From positions 620,001-684,000 of the forward strand of contig NC_013192.1 in NCBI RefSeq assembly GCF_000023905.1: DNA of 64,000 bases, in the 5' to 3' direction. Each line of letters begins with the position of its first letter. Position 1 is the stretch's first letter. A program made the position numbers and the translations under genes. This DNA comes from Leptotrichia buccalis C-1013-b. GTDB lineage: Bacteria > Fusobacteriota > Fusobacteriia > Fusobacteriales > Leptotrichiaceae. The notes under the pieces are model-generated. The model saw only the letters and a list, made by a program, of their open reading frames with translations, was not told where the DNA came from and did not search any database. Positions 53,467 through 62,758 of this stretch are shown here, one piece after another.

Positions 53467-56295
53467 ATGAAAGACAACAAGATAAAAATTATTGGAGCAA
53501 GAGAGCATAATTTGAAGAATATTGATATTGAGATTCCTAAGAATGAGCTTGTGGTAATTACAGGGGTTTCGGGGAGTGGGAAATCTTCGCTTGCGTTTGA
53601 TACGATTTATTCGGAAGGGCAAAGAAGATATGTGGAGAGTTTGTCGGCTTATGCGAGAATGTTTATTGGGCAAATGCAGAAGCCTGAATTGGATAGTATT
53701 GAGGGGCTTTCGCCGGCGATTTCGATTGAGCAGAAAAGTGTTTCGAAAAATCCTCGTTCAACTGTTGGGACAACTACGGAAATTTATGATTATATGAGGC
53801 TTTTATGGGCACATATTGGAGAGGCACATTGTCCGATTTGTCATCAGAAGGTGGAAAAACAGTCGATTCAGGAAATTGTGGATAATCTTGTGAATGGACG
53901 GAATGAAAAGGATAAGTTGATAGTGTTATCACCTGTTGTTATTGATAAAAAGGGGACTCATAAAAATTTGTTCTTGAATTTGCAGAAAAAAGGATTTCAG
54001 AGAGTTCGGGTAAATGGTGATATTTTGGATTTGAATGATACAATTGACTTAGATAAGAATAAAAGACATAATATCGAAGTTGTTGTAGATAGGCTTGTTG
54101 TAAAAAAAGATGACAAGGAATTTTTGAGCAGAATTACAGAAGCTATCGAAACAGCGAGTGAGCTTTCTAATGGAAAAATTATTGCAAATGTGAATGGAGA
54201 AGACAACAAGTATAGTGAAAATTTTTCTTGTCCAAATCATCCCGATGTGATTTTTCCAGATGTTGTGCCAAGACTGTTTTCATTTAATGCACCTTATGGG
54301 GCTTGTGAGGTTTGTAACGGGCTTGGTTCAAGGCTGGAAGTGGATGAGAACAAATTGATTGTAGATGAAAATTTGTCAGTTAATGAAGGTGGAATTGTTT
54401 TTCCAGGAGCGACTACGAAAAAAGGGTGGAACTGGGATTTATTCACAGCAATGGCAAAAGCACATAAAATCGACTTGGATAAAAAGGTGTCTGAATTGAC
54501 TCGGAAAGAGAAGGATATAATTTTTTATGGAAGTAATAAGAAGTTTAAGTTTTCTTGGAGCGGGGATAGTTTTAGTTATAATGGAAATAGAGAATTTGAG
54601 GGAATTGTGAATGGTATTGAACGTCGATATAGAGAAACTGCTTCGGAATCGGCAAAGGAAGAGATGGAAGCTAAATATATGACGGAGAGAACTTGTAAGA
54701 CTTGTAAAGGAAAAAGACTGAAAGATGTTGTTTTGGCGATAACTGTAAATGATAAGAGCATTATTGACTTGACAGAGGTAAGCGTTGTTGATGCACTGAA
54801 ATTTTATGAAAATATTACGCTTACAGAAAAGCAAATGCAAATTGCAGCTGAGATATTGAAGGAAATAAAAGAGCGGTTAAAATTTATGATAAATGTGGGG
54901 CTTGATTATTTGAGTCTTTCCAGAATGACAAAAACCCTATCTGGTGGGGAATCACAGAGAATAAGGCTGGCAACTCAGATTGGAAGTAGGCTTACAGGCG
55001 TGATTTATGTGCTGGATGAGCCAAGCATTGGACTTCATCAGAGAGATAATGATAAATTACTTGCAACATTGAAGGATTTACGTGATATTGGGAATAGCCT
55101 GATTGTTGTTGAGCATGATGAGGATACGATGAGGGAAGCTGATTATCTGATTGATATAGGACCGGGAGCTGGAATTAACGGTGGAAAAGTTGTTGCGCAA
55201 GGTACTCCAAAACAAGTTATGAAAAATAAAAAATCATTGACTGCACAATATTTGAATGGGAAAATAAAAATAGAAGTACCTGAAAAAAGAAGAAAAGCCA
55301 CTAAAGAAATTATTTTGAAAAATGCGAAGGGAAATAATCTGAAAAATGTTACAGTACACATTCCATTGGAAGTATTTACTGTGGTTACAGGAGTTTCTGG
55401 AAGTGGAAAATCTACATTGATAAATCAGACTCTTTATCCAGAACTTCACAACAGGCTGAATAAAGGAAAATTGTATCCGCTAGAAAATAGTGGGATAGAA
55501 GGTCTTGAACATTTGGAGAAAATTATTGATATAAACCAGTCGCCAATTGGAAGAACTCCTCGTTCAAATACTGCAACTTATACGAAAATATTTGATGATA
55601 TAAGAGATTTATTTGCTCAGACAAATGATGCGAAAGTAAGAGGATATAGCAAGGGAAGATTTTCGTTTAATGTGAAAGGTGGAAGATGTGAAGCTTGTAG
55701 CGGTGCTGGAATTAATAAAATTGAGATGAATTTCCTACCTGATGTTTATGTGGAATGTGAAGTTTGTAAGGGAAAACGTTATAATAGAGAAACGTTGGAA
55801 GTGCATTACAAGGGTAAAAGTATTTCGGATGTGCTGGATATGACGGTTGAGGAAGCATACGAATTTTTTAAGAATATTCCGGCACTTGAGAGAAAATTGC
55901 AAACATTAATTGATGTGGGAATGAACTATATCCAACTGGGACAACCTGCAACAACACTTTCTGGAGGGGAAGCTCAAAGAATAAAACTTGCTACAGAACT
56001 TTCTAAAATTTCACGTGGGAAAACAATTTACGTACTGGATGAGCCTACAACTGGACTTCATTTTGAAGATATTAGAAAACTGCTGGAAGTACTGAATCGT
56101 CTTGTGGAAAAAGGAAATACAGTACTTGTAATTGAACATAATCTTGATGTTATAAAATATGCTGATTATATAATAGATATAGGGCCTGAAGGTGGGCATA
56201 AAGGCGGACAGATTATTGCACAAGGTACTCCAGAAGAAATAATAAAATCTCGAAAATCACACACAGCAAAATTTTTAAAAAAATATCTGAAATAA
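53467..56295 (+). CDS. uvrA: Excinuclease ABC subunit A
   Basis: 942 residues. First Walker A GVSGSGKSS (about 33), zinc finger CPICH with its partner Cys pairs, CKTCKGKRL, first signature LSGGESQRIRLA; second Walker A GVSGSGKSTL (about 643), zinc finger CEACSGAG...CEVCKGKRY, second signature LSGGEAQRIKLA. UvrA is the damage-recognition ATPase that loads UvrB. Both ABC modules and zinc sites are complete. The ribosome binding site (AGAGGAAC) is moderate. Confidence 0.97.
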   Translation: MKDNKIKIIGAREHNLKNIDIEIPKNELVVITGVSGSGKSSLAFDTIYSEGQRRYVESLSAYARMFIGQMQKPELDSIEGLSPAISIEQKSVSKNPRSTVGTTTEIYDYMRLLWAHIGEAHCPICHQKVEKQSIQEIVDNLVNGRNEKDKLIVLSPVVIDKKGTHKNLFLNLQKKGFQRVRVNGDILDLNDTIDLDKNKRHNIEVVVDRLVVKKDDKEFLSRITEAIETASELSNGKIIANVNGEDNKYSENFSCPNHPDVIFPDVVPRLFSFNAPYGACEVCNGLGSRLEVDENKLIVDENLSVNEGGIVFPGATTKKGWNWDLFTAMAKAHKIDLDKKVSELTRKEKDIIFYGSNKKFKFSWSGDSFSYNGNREFEGIVNGIERRYRETASESAKEEMEAKYMTERTCKTCKGKRLKDVVLAITVNDKSIIDLTEVSVVDALKFYENITLTEKQMQIAAEILKEIKERLKFMINVGLDYLSLSRMTKTLSGGESQRIRLATQIGSRLTGVIYVLDEPSIGLHQRDNDKLLATLKDLRDIGNSLIVVEHDEDTMREADYLIDIGPGAGINGGKVVAQGTPKQVMKNKKSLTAQYLNGKIKIEVPEKRRKATKEIILKNAKGNNLKNVTVHIPLEVFTVVTGVSGSGKSTLINQTLYPELHNRLNKGKLYPLENSGIEGLEHLEKIIDINQSPIGRTPRSNTATYTKIFDDIRDLFAQTNDAKVRGYSKGRFSFNVKGGRCEACSGAGINKIEMNFLPDVYVECEVCKGKRYNRETLEVHYKGKSISDVLDMTVEEAYEFFKNIPALERKLQTLIDVGMNYIQLGQPATTLSGGEAQRIKLATELSKISRGKTIYVLDEPTTGLHFEDIRKLLEVLNRLVEKGNTVLVIEHNLDVIKYADYIIDIGPEGGHKGGQIIAQGTPEEIIKSRKSHTAKFLKKYLK

Positions 56296-56408
56296 AATTT
56301 AGATTTAAGGTAAAACTAATTTTAAAAATATGAAATAATAAATAAAGTTTTGTATTATTTAAATAAATAAAGGAGTTTATTAAATTAAGAAAAAGGAGAA
56401 GATTGGTT

Positions 56409-56933
56409 ATGAAAAAGAAAAATTTATTTTTAAAAACATTGTTTCTAATGTTAATAATAATGTTTGGAGTAATTTCCTGCGATTTTTTGGCAAATAAGAC
56501 GATTCGTGTGCCAAAATCAGTAATTGAATCGAAAGCAAAAGAAAAATTTCCAATTACAAAAAACTTTCTAGTAGGGAAAATTACTGTAAAAAATCCTAAA
56601 ATATCATTTAAGGATAATAGAATTTATATAGAAACAGATTACGATGCCTCACTGTTGGCAAACAGATCAGAAGGAGTTATTGGGTTAAATAGTGAAATCA
56701 AATTTGATCAGAAAACAAGCCAGCTTTATTTAGTGGATTTACAGGTGGACAAAATATTGGATAAAAACGGAAAAGATATGATAAGCACACCAGCCGCAAA
56801 ATCATTAAAAGCTTTAGTTTCAAATTATTTGGAAACAAATCCTGTTTACAAGTATGATCAGGAAGGAAAGAAAAAGAAGGTTAAGGTAAAAAATATGTTT
56901 ATAAAAAATGGGAAGCTATTTGTTCAAACCTAA
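56409..56933 (+). CDS. DUF1439-like lipoprotein
   Basis: 174 residues from ATG 56409 (AAAGGAG about 10 bases ahead). The signal peptide ends VISC, so Cys is lipidated. The mature part, IRVPKSVIESKAKEKFPITK then NPKISFKDNRIYIETDYD, aligns by eye with the protein at 43676-44191 and shares its 'GKDxxxxxxxxxLxxxxxxxLxxxP' stretch; both are DUF1439/YceB-like. Probably a lipid-binding periplasmic lipoprotein; role unknown. Confidence 0.72.
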   Translation: MKKKNLFLKTLFLMLIIMFGVISCDFLANKTIRVPKSVIESKAKEKFPITKNFLVGKITVKNPKISFKDNRIYIETDYDASLLANRSEGVIGLNSEIKFDQKTSQLYLVDLQVDKILDKNGKDMISTPAAKSLKALVSNYLETNPVYKYDQEGKKKKVKVKNMFIKNGKLFVQT

Positions 56934-56950
56934 TAAATATTTTTATAACA

Positions 56951-56979
56951 TTGACAATAATCAGAAAAAATGATATACT
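56951..56979 (+). promoter_or_regulatory. Promoter of the SRP RNA gene
   Basis: TTGACA (56951-56956), 17 bases, TATACT (56974-56979) with extended TGA; it would start transcription at about 56986, the start of the structured RNA. Confidence 0.8.
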
Positions 56980-56985
56980 ATTTCA

Positions 56986-57197
56986 GTCATACTAGCCGGG
57001 GAGTTAGCGGTGCCCTGTATCTACAACCCGCTTTAGTAGAGGTGACGTCAAATTTGAGGGAAGTTTTAGTGTCAACGTCTTATTTTAAAAGTGTTGAGAA
57101 AATAGTCCTGTATTGTAGAGGGCTAGCGAAATGTGTCAGGTCGGGAACGAAGCAGCACTAAGTTAGTTTCTTTAGGTTTACAGGGTAGCTGTTTTTG
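56986..57197 (+). ncRNA. ffs: Large-type bacterial signal recognition particle RNA
   Basis: The S-domain tip GTGTCAGGTCGGGAACGAAG then CAGCAC (about 57134-57158) is the Ffh-binding hairpin with a GGAA tetraloop closed by C-G pairs. The 5' part, GGGGAGTTAGCGGTGCCCTG then TATCTACAACCCGCTTTAG, is an Alu-like domain, and GTGCCCTGTA pairs with TTTACAGGGTA near the 3' end, closing the long rod. So this is the approximately 210-nt form with an Alu domain, as in Bacillus and Clostridium, not the 4.5S form. It directs membrane-protein ribosomes to FtsY. The exact 3' end is estimated. Confidence 0.85.
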
Positions 57198-57316
57198 AGC
57201 TTTTAGATTAAGAAACGGATGGTAGAATGTTTTCGAGAATTTGACGTATGACTTTTTATTTTTTAGTTTAAAAATTCAAAGTTTTAATTTCTTTTGCTAC
57301 AAATGGAGGCTTTATA

Positions 57317-58564
57317 ATGAAAGTAGTCGAATGGGATAGAAAGGAGAATATTAGAAAATATATAATAGATGCATTGGAGATAGATCCGAAATTTTCTTTT
57401 GATAAAGAAAACGAAGATATATTTTTTTTATACAATGGAAAAAAACTATACGGATATGCAGTTTTTATTCTGAATGATACTGCAAAATTAAAAAAAATAT
57501 TTATTAGTTCAAAATTGAGAAATAACGGATATGGAACATTTTTTTTAAAGTATATAATTAATCGAATTACAAAAAAGAATTTTGACTCACTAATCATAAC
57601 ACATCATAAAAAAATGGATAATTTTCTTGAAAAACAGCGATTTATCAAAACAGAAGACGGATATGTATTAAATAATTTGGCAGAAGTGAAAAAACAGGAA
57701 AAAAATATGATGTCTGTATCAAAATTTGCGATTTGTGTCAATATTGTTTTAGCTTTACTAAAAATTATGGCTGGAAGAATATTTAGTAGTATGTCGTTAC
57801 TTTCTGACGGGTTAAATTCGCTTTCAGACTTGATTACAAATGTTCTGGTAATTGTGGGACTAAAGGTTGGTAGCAATCCTGAAGACAAGGAACATCCATT
57901 TGGGCATGGGAAAATAGAGTCGGTTTTTAGCGTGATAATTGGGACTTTTATAATGATAACAGCTTTTGAATTAATAAAAGATAACTTTTCAAAATTAATT
58001 TCCTTTAGCAGTGAAAATAATCTTAATATTTCATTCATTCCAATAATTATAACAGTTCTTGCAATTTTGATAAAAATCTTCCAGTTAGTTTTTATGAAAA
58101 AAAGAGCAAAAAAATATAATAATGCTTTGATAAATTCATTACTTGCCGACTACAATACGGATATTATAATTTCCACTTCCGTTCTGGTTGGACTTCTTTT
58201 ATCAAAAATTCATCCAGCATTTGATACAGTTGTAGGATTTATTGTGTCAATTTATATCGTAAAAAGCGGTTATGAACTAATAAAGGAAAATGCATTGATA
58301 TTGCTGGATTCACAAGATGATGAACTGATTGAAAGAATACGTTCAGAAATATTGCGATTTGAAGAAATTGAAAATGCCCACGATTTTCGCATGACTACTT
58401 CTGGAAAAGATATTTATATGTTTGTGGATGTGAGAATGGATAAAAATAAGACGATTGAAGAAGCACATGATATTACAAATAAAATTTCAAAAAAAATTAA
58501 ACACAAATATAAAAATATAAAAAGACTTTTGATTCATATTGAACCTGTTTATGAAGATGATTAA
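57317..58564 (+). CDS. GNAT-like domain fused to a CDF metal transporter
   Basis: 415 residues. Residues 1 to about 125 look like a GNAT acetyltransferase: DIFFLYNGKKLYGYAVFIL, then LKKIFISSKLRNNGYGTFFLKYII with the acetyl-CoA loop RNNGYG, and FLEKQRFIKTEDGYVL. From about 135 a cation diffusion facilitator follows: SLLSDGLNSLSDLITN (first metal site), HPFGHGKIESVFS (the HPxGH motif), LLADYNTDIIIS (second site), six helices, and the C-terminal cytoplasmic dimer domain. CDF proteins export Zn, Fe or Mn by proton antiport. The frame is open through the junction with no separate start, so a true fusion is likely. GGAGG precedes the ATG. Confidence 0.85.
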   Translation: MKVVEWDRKENIRKYIIDALEIDPKFSFDKENEDIFFLYNGKKLYGYAVFILNDTAKLKKIFISSKLRNNGYGTFFLKYIINRITKKNFDSLIITHHKKMDNFLEKQRFIKTEDGYVLNNLAEVKKQEKNMMSVSKFAICVNIVLALLKIMAGRIFSSMSLLSDGLNSLSDLITNVLVIVGLKVGSNPEDKEHPFGHGKIESVFSVIIGTFIMITAFELIKDNFSKLISFSSENNLNISFIPIIITVLAILIKIFQLVFMKKRAKKYNNALINSLLADYNTDIIISTSVLVGLLLSKIHPAFDTVVGFIVSIYIVKSGYELIKENALILLDSQDDELIERIRSEILRFEEIENAHDFRMTTSGKDIYMFVDVRMDKNKTIEEAHDITNKISKKIKHKYKNIKRLLIHIEPVYEDD

Positions 58565-58627
58565 ATTTTTTGAAATAGAAATTAAATAAGTTACTAATTT
58601 ATAAAAATATAAAGGAGATATAGTAAA

Positions 58628-59926
58628 ATGATAGAAAAAATAAAACATGAGAAATACAAGATTTTAAAAAGAAATATTATTGAAGATTCTGATTTTACAA
58701 AGGAAACAATGTTTATTCTGATTTGTGCAATGATTATAGCTTCAATAGGATTAAATACAAATTCTGTTGCAGTAATTATTGGAGCAATGTTGATTTCGCC
58801 ACTAATGTCGCCAATTCAGTCGCTAGGATTGGGATTATCAAATGGAAATTTAAAAAGAGTTTATGTGTCACTTTTTAGATTGGGAATTTTTATATTAATA
58901 AGTGTAGTAAGTTCCACTTTTTATTTTTTAGTAAGCCCTATAAATGATGCAACACCACAGATACTAGCAAGAACTTATCCTACTTTATGGGATGTTTTAA
59001 TCGCAATTTTTGGTGGAACTGCAGGAGTAATTGGAAAAACTGAAGAAGATGGTGGAAATGTAGTTCCTGGAGTAGCTATTGCAACAGCATTAATGCCTCC
59101 TTTGTGTGTAGTAGGATTTGGGATTGCTCATGGGAATCTGAAAATTTTTCTTGGAGCAGGATATTTGTTTATAATAAATGTATTTTTTATAATGATAGCA
59201 ACATTAGTTGGTTTGATGGTTTATTCTGGAAATATTTTTGAAGCAAGAAATAAAATTTCAATAAAAAAACAAATAATATTTTATATAGTAAGTTTAATCA
59301 TAATTATTCCAAGTATATATACAGCAACAACTTTAGTTCAAGATACAGCGAGAGAAAATTCATTAAAAAAATTTATTTCAAGGGAATTAAAAAATCATTA
59401 TGTTTTTGATAATTCTATTAATAAAAAAGATAAAACTGTTACTTTAAAAATTGTAGGAGATGCCTTTAAAAAACAGGATATTGAGAAATTAGAAAAAAAA
59501 CTGGAAAAATATAAATTGAAAAACTATAAATTAAAAATACAGCAGTTATCCAATGAAAAGTATTTAACAGCACAGGACTTATCAAAATATCTGAACGAAG
59601 AAAAAATAAAAGAAAATGCTGAAGATGTTTCATTACCGCTAAAAAATGAAAATCAAACAATTTTGGAGAATGATTTAAAAACTGTTGAAAATATTTTATA
59701 TAAAAATTTTTCAAATAATATTAGTACAGTTAAAATTGGAAAATTGATAGATGCAAATAATAATGAGAACTTTGTTGTTTTAGTTGTTGGGAATGAAACA
59801 ATGACAGATGAAATTTCTGAAAAAATAAAAAATCTTGAGTTTAATACTGAGAAAAAATATGAAATTATTATTGAAAAAAATAAGCAAGAGAAAGTTAATG
59901 CAATATCTAAAGAAAATCAAAAATAA
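58628..59926 (+). CDS. DUF389 membrane protein
   Basis: 432 residues. About six membrane helices (33-245) including LNTNSVAVIIGAMLISPLMSPIQ and GVAIATALMPPLCVVGFG, which are the conserved blocks of the DUF389/TIGR00341 family, then a charged cytoplasmic or periplasmic C-terminal half (250-432). Function unknown; the LISPLMSPI block suggests a transporter. AAAGGAG precedes the ATG and it follows the CDF gene by 63 bases, probably in the same operon. Confidence 0.85.
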   Translation: MIEKIKHEKYKILKRNIIEDSDFTKETMFILICAMIIASIGLNTNSVAVIIGAMLISPLMSPIQSLGLGLSNGNLKRVYVSLFRLGIFILISVVSSTFYFLVSPINDATPQILARTYPTLWDVLIAIFGGTAGVIGKTEEDGGNVVPGVAIATALMPPLCVVGFGIAHGNLKIFLGAGYLFIINVFFIMIATLVGLMVYSGNIFEARNKISIKKQIIFYIVSLIIIIPSIYTATTLVQDTARENSLKKFISRELKNHYVFDNSINKKDKTVTLKIVGDAFKKQDIEKLEKKLEKYKLKNYKLKIQQLSNEKYLTAQDLSKYLNEEKIKENAEDVSLPLKNENQTILENDLKTVENILYKNFSNNISTVKIGKLIDANNNENFVVLVVGNETMTDEISEKIKNLEFNTEKKYEIIIEKNKQEKVNAISKENQK

Positions 59927-60019
59927 ATTTTTGAAAAAAGTAAAATAATAGAAATTCAATAAAAGTTAGAAAAAATAATAAAAAATCTTGTGAATAAATG
60001 GAAAAAATAGATTAAAGTC

Positions 60020-60048
60020 TTGACAAATAGTTTTAGATTTATTATAAT
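60020..60048 (+). promoter_or_regulatory. Promoter of rpmF
   Basis: TTGACA (60020-60025), 17 bases, TATAAT (60043-60048): a perfect consensus promoter, about 95 bases of leader before the rpmF ATG. Confidence 0.85.
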
Positions 60049-60148
60049 AGTTTGTATAATGTGAAAAAATTATGAGTTTTTATAATTCTTTTTACAATGT
60101 TAAATTGAAGTGTTAATAATATAAAAATTTGAAAGGAGTCGATAAATA

Positions 60149-60340
60149 ATGGCAGTACCTAAGAAAAGAACTTCTAAAGCAAAAAGAAATATGAGAAGAT
60201 CACACGATTCAATCAAAGCTCCAAACGTTATTGTAGAAGCTGATGGAACGATAAGAAGACCACACAGATTAAACTTAAAAACAGGAGTTTACAGAGGTAG
60301 ACAAGTGTTACCAAATGATGAAGCAGTTAGTGCTGAATAG
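60149..60340 (+). CDS. rpmF: Ribosomal protein bL32
   Basis: 63 residues starting [19 protein letters not shown], the standard L32 N-terminus, and ending with GVYRGRQVL. It has no Cys, so it is the form without the zinc ribbon (the 'C-minus' type), which is independent of zinc. AAAGGAG precedes the ATG. In many genomes rpmF precedes plsX and fabH; here fabH is 930 bases downstream without plsX. Confidence 0.96.
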   Translation: MAVPKKRTSKAKRNMRRSHDSIKAPNVIVEADGTIRRPHRLNLKTGVYRGRQVLPNDEAVSAE

Positions 60341-60345
60341 TTTAT

Positions 60346-60378
60346 TGAAGCAGGATTTATGTCTTGCTTTTTTTTTGC
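60346..60378 (+). terminator. Terminator of rpmF
   Basis: Arms AAGCAGGA and TCTTGCTT, 8 bp with one G-U, followed by a long T run. Further downstream a perfect hairpin AAAGCAT/ATGCTTT (60477-60483, 60490-60496) without a T run lies in the leader of the next gene. Confidence 0.8.
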
Positions 60379-60609
60379 AGAAATATTTTTTTGAAAGAAA
60401 AATTAAAAAATGAGAATTTTCTCTTTAAATAATTCACAAAACATAGTACAATTATGATAGGGAAAATAAAAATTATAAAGCATACTTAGATGCTTTCAGA
60501 ATCAAAATAGTAAAACTAGATCAATTAAAGGTTTTAGTAAAATATTTATATCTTTAGGTCCAGTTATTATTATGAAAATGGAGCGGAGAAGAATAGTCAA
60601 GGAGGAAAA

Positions 60610-61122
60610 ATGAGAACTTTAAAGCAAATAAAAGAAATGTTGGCAAAGGGGGGAGCAACCCATTTTTGGGGGACAAAGCGGGAAGTAAAGGAGCTTCCAA
60701 AAATTATTACGGATAATGAAGTTGTTACTTATGCGACATCAGGTTATTATGAAAGCCATACATGGTTAATTGTTTCAACAAGTAAAAGAATCATATTTTT
60801 AGACAAAGGAATGTTTTTTGGATTAAAACAAATTGAAATACCGCTTAATAAAATTAATTCAATAGTGTATAAAAAAGGATTTTTCTTAGGTGAAATAGAG
60901 ATATGGGACGGAGCAACCATGATGAAGGTAACAAAGATATTAAACAAGACGCTTGTTCCGTTTGTAAATGCTGTAAACAAGGCTAAGGAAAAATTTGAAA
61001 GAGCTCAGCAGACTTCTGTTGCTGATGAACTGATAAAATTTAAAGGGTTGCTAGATCAAGGAGTTATAACTCGGAAAGAATTTGAGAGGAAGAAAAGGGA
61101 ACTTTTGGATGAAGATCAATAG
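60610..61122 (+). CDS. PH-like domain protein with C-terminal SHOCT motif
   Basis: 170 residues. The middle (about 35-125), with TSGYYESHTWLIVSTSKRIIFLDKG then IPLNKINSIVYKKGFFLGEIEI, is a bacterial PH-like domain of the bPH type; the end (DELIKFKGLLDQGVITRKEFERKKRELL) is a SHOCT motif, a short C-terminal helix pair that recruits partners or membranes. Soluble; function unknown. AAGGAGG is 5-6 bases ahead of the ATG. It lies between rpmF and fabH. Confidence 0.8.
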   Translation: MRTLKQIKEMLAKGGATHFWGTKREVKELPKIITDNEVVTYATSGYYESHTWLIVSTSKRIIFLDKGMFFGLKQIEIPLNKINSIVYKKGFFLGEIEIWDGATMMKVTKILNKTLVPFVNAVNKAKEKFERAQQTSVADELIKFKGLLDQGVITRKEFERKKRELLDEDQ

Positions 61123-61267
61123 TCATAAAATAAGACGAGAAATAATATTTTACAGTTGTATTTTTATTGGAATTATGATAGACTTTAATAGAGTAATTTT
61201 AAGTTTGAATTAACATAAAATTATAATGATACGAAAAATAGAATAATAAAAAAATTTGAGGTGAAAT

Positions 61268-62245
61268 ATGAAAGTTGGAATACTGGGAACGGGATCTTAT
61301 GTACCTGAAAAAATATTGACAAATGATGATTTATCAAAAATAGTTGATACAAATGATGAATGGATAACAGTGAGAACTGGTATTAAGGAAAGAAGAATCG
61401 TAGATGAAAATGAAGGAACATCTGATTTAGCCTTTAGAGCAGCGCAAAAAGCCATTGAAGATGCAAAAATAGATAAAAATGAAATAGATTTAGTTATAGT
61501 CGCAACTATGACTCCTGATTACGGAACACCTTCAACAGCGGCATTAGTTCAGGATAAATTAGGAATAAATGCGGCGGCATTTGATTTAGGTGCAGCTTGT
61601 ACAGGGTTCGTTTATGCTTATACAGCGGGGCATAGCTTTATAAAAGCAGGAATTTATAAAAAAGTGCTAGTTATTGGTGCAGAAGCAATGTCAAGAGTAA
61701 TTGACTGGACTGACAGGGGAACTTGCATATTATTTGGAGACGGTGCGGGAGCTGTTGTACTTGGCGAAGTAGAAAATGGAGGATACATGGCTAGCCACTT
61801 AGTAGCTGATGGATCTGGTGCAAGTGAACTATTAGTGCCTGCTGGAGGTACAAAAGAGCCTGTATCAAAAGAAAAAATTGACAATAAGGATATCTATTTA
61901 AAAATGAACGGAAGAGAAATCTTTAAATTTGCAGTAAGAGTGTTCCCTGAAACAGTGGAAGATGTACTGGGACAAGCCGGAATAACCGCTGACGATGTTG
62001 ATTTGTTTATTCCACATCAGGCAAATATCAGAATAATTGAATCAATTGCAAAAAGATTTAAGCAACCATTGGATAAATTTTTTGTGAATTTGAATAAATA
62101 TGGAAATACTTCGGCAGGTTCGATTCCAATAGCACTTGATGAAGCGATAAAAGAAGGAAAATTGAAAAAAGGCGATAAATTTGTTGCTACAGGATTTGGC
62201 GGAGGATTGACTTACGGATCAATTTTGGTTGAAATATCTAAATAA
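61268..62245 (+). CDS. fabH: Beta-ketoacyl-ACP synthase III
   Basis: 325 residues, with the catalytic triad Cys111 (GAACTGF), His250 (PHQANIRI) and Asn280 (YGNTSAGS). FabH joins acetyl-CoA with malonyl-ACP to start fatty acid synthesis. The start MKVGILGTGSYVPEKILTNDDL is canonical; TTGAGGTGA lies just ahead of the ATG. fabD follows after one small gene, so initiation and malonyl transfer are encoded together. Confidence 0.96.
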   Translation: MKVGILGTGSYVPEKILTNDDLSKIVDTNDEWITVRTGIKERRIVDENEGTSDLAFRAAQKAIEDAKIDKNEIDLVIVATMTPDYGTPSTAALVQDKLGINAAAFDLGAACTGFVYAYTAGHSFIKAGIYKKVLVIGAEAMSRVIDWTDRGTCILFGDGAGAVVLGEVENGGYMASHLVADGSGASELLVPAGGTKEPVSKEKIDNKDIYLKMNGREIFKFAVRVFPETVEDVLGQAGITADDVDLFIPHQANIRIIESIAKRFKQPLDKFFVNLNKYGNTSAGSIPIALDEAIKEGKLKKGDKFVATGFGGGLTYGSILVEISK

Positions 62246-62323
62246 TATAAGTTGTTTAGTATAATTTAAAATTTATAAAAATAAATTGAATAATAAAAAA
62301 TATAAATGATAGGAGGAAATATT

Positions 62324-62689
62324 ATGAACTCAAAAATATTTTGGGGATTAGTAATAGTTGTTTTAAGCTTGTTCAAATTTGTACCTGAGGAGATTATAAA
62401 GTACATTGTTAATTATCAGGTAATAATTGTTCTTGTAGGTGTTTATTTCTTGGTTAAAAAGAAAAAACAAGGGTGGATATTTGTATGTGTAGGTTCTTAC
62501 TTATATGTTACTCAGTATCTATGGGAAAATGTGTCATTATTTGTAATTCCGTTAATTCTAGGACTAGTTGTTGTAGGACTTGGAGTAAAGGAAATTTTGG
62601 ATAAAAAACAGCTAACTAAATTTAGTGGAAAACCAAAAAATTCTTCAAAAGATGAGGAAGTTATTGAAGCAGAAGAAATAAAAAAATAA
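62324..62689 (+). CDS. Small membrane protein of unknown function
   Basis: 121 residues from ATG 62324; AGGAGG lies 8-9 bases ahead and inside the longer frame from 62306. It has three or four hydrophobic segments (about 6-24, 30-46, 50-66, 70-92) and a charged Lys/Glu tail. The spacing resembles the membrane part of LiaF-like proteins, but no diagnostic motif is present. Lies between fabH and fabD and is probably co-transcribed; any link to lipid synthesis is inference. Confidence 0.68.
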   Translation: MNSKIFWGLVIVVLSLFKFVPEEIIKYIVNYQVIIVLVGVYFLVKKKKQGWIFVCVGSYLYVTQYLWENVSLFVIPLILGLVVVGLGVKEILDKKQLTKFSGKPKNSSKDEEVIEAEEIKK

Positions 62690-62758
62690 TAAAAGATGAG
62701 AAAAAATTAGAATTATTTAAATTTATTCAAAAATTTAAAAACAAGAGGAGATTAAAAA

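Noticed and set aside
56970-57161. 63-codon frame on the plus strand
   Set aside because: It lies wholly within the SRP RNA, has no ribosome binding site, and its translation follows RNA structure rather than protein composition.
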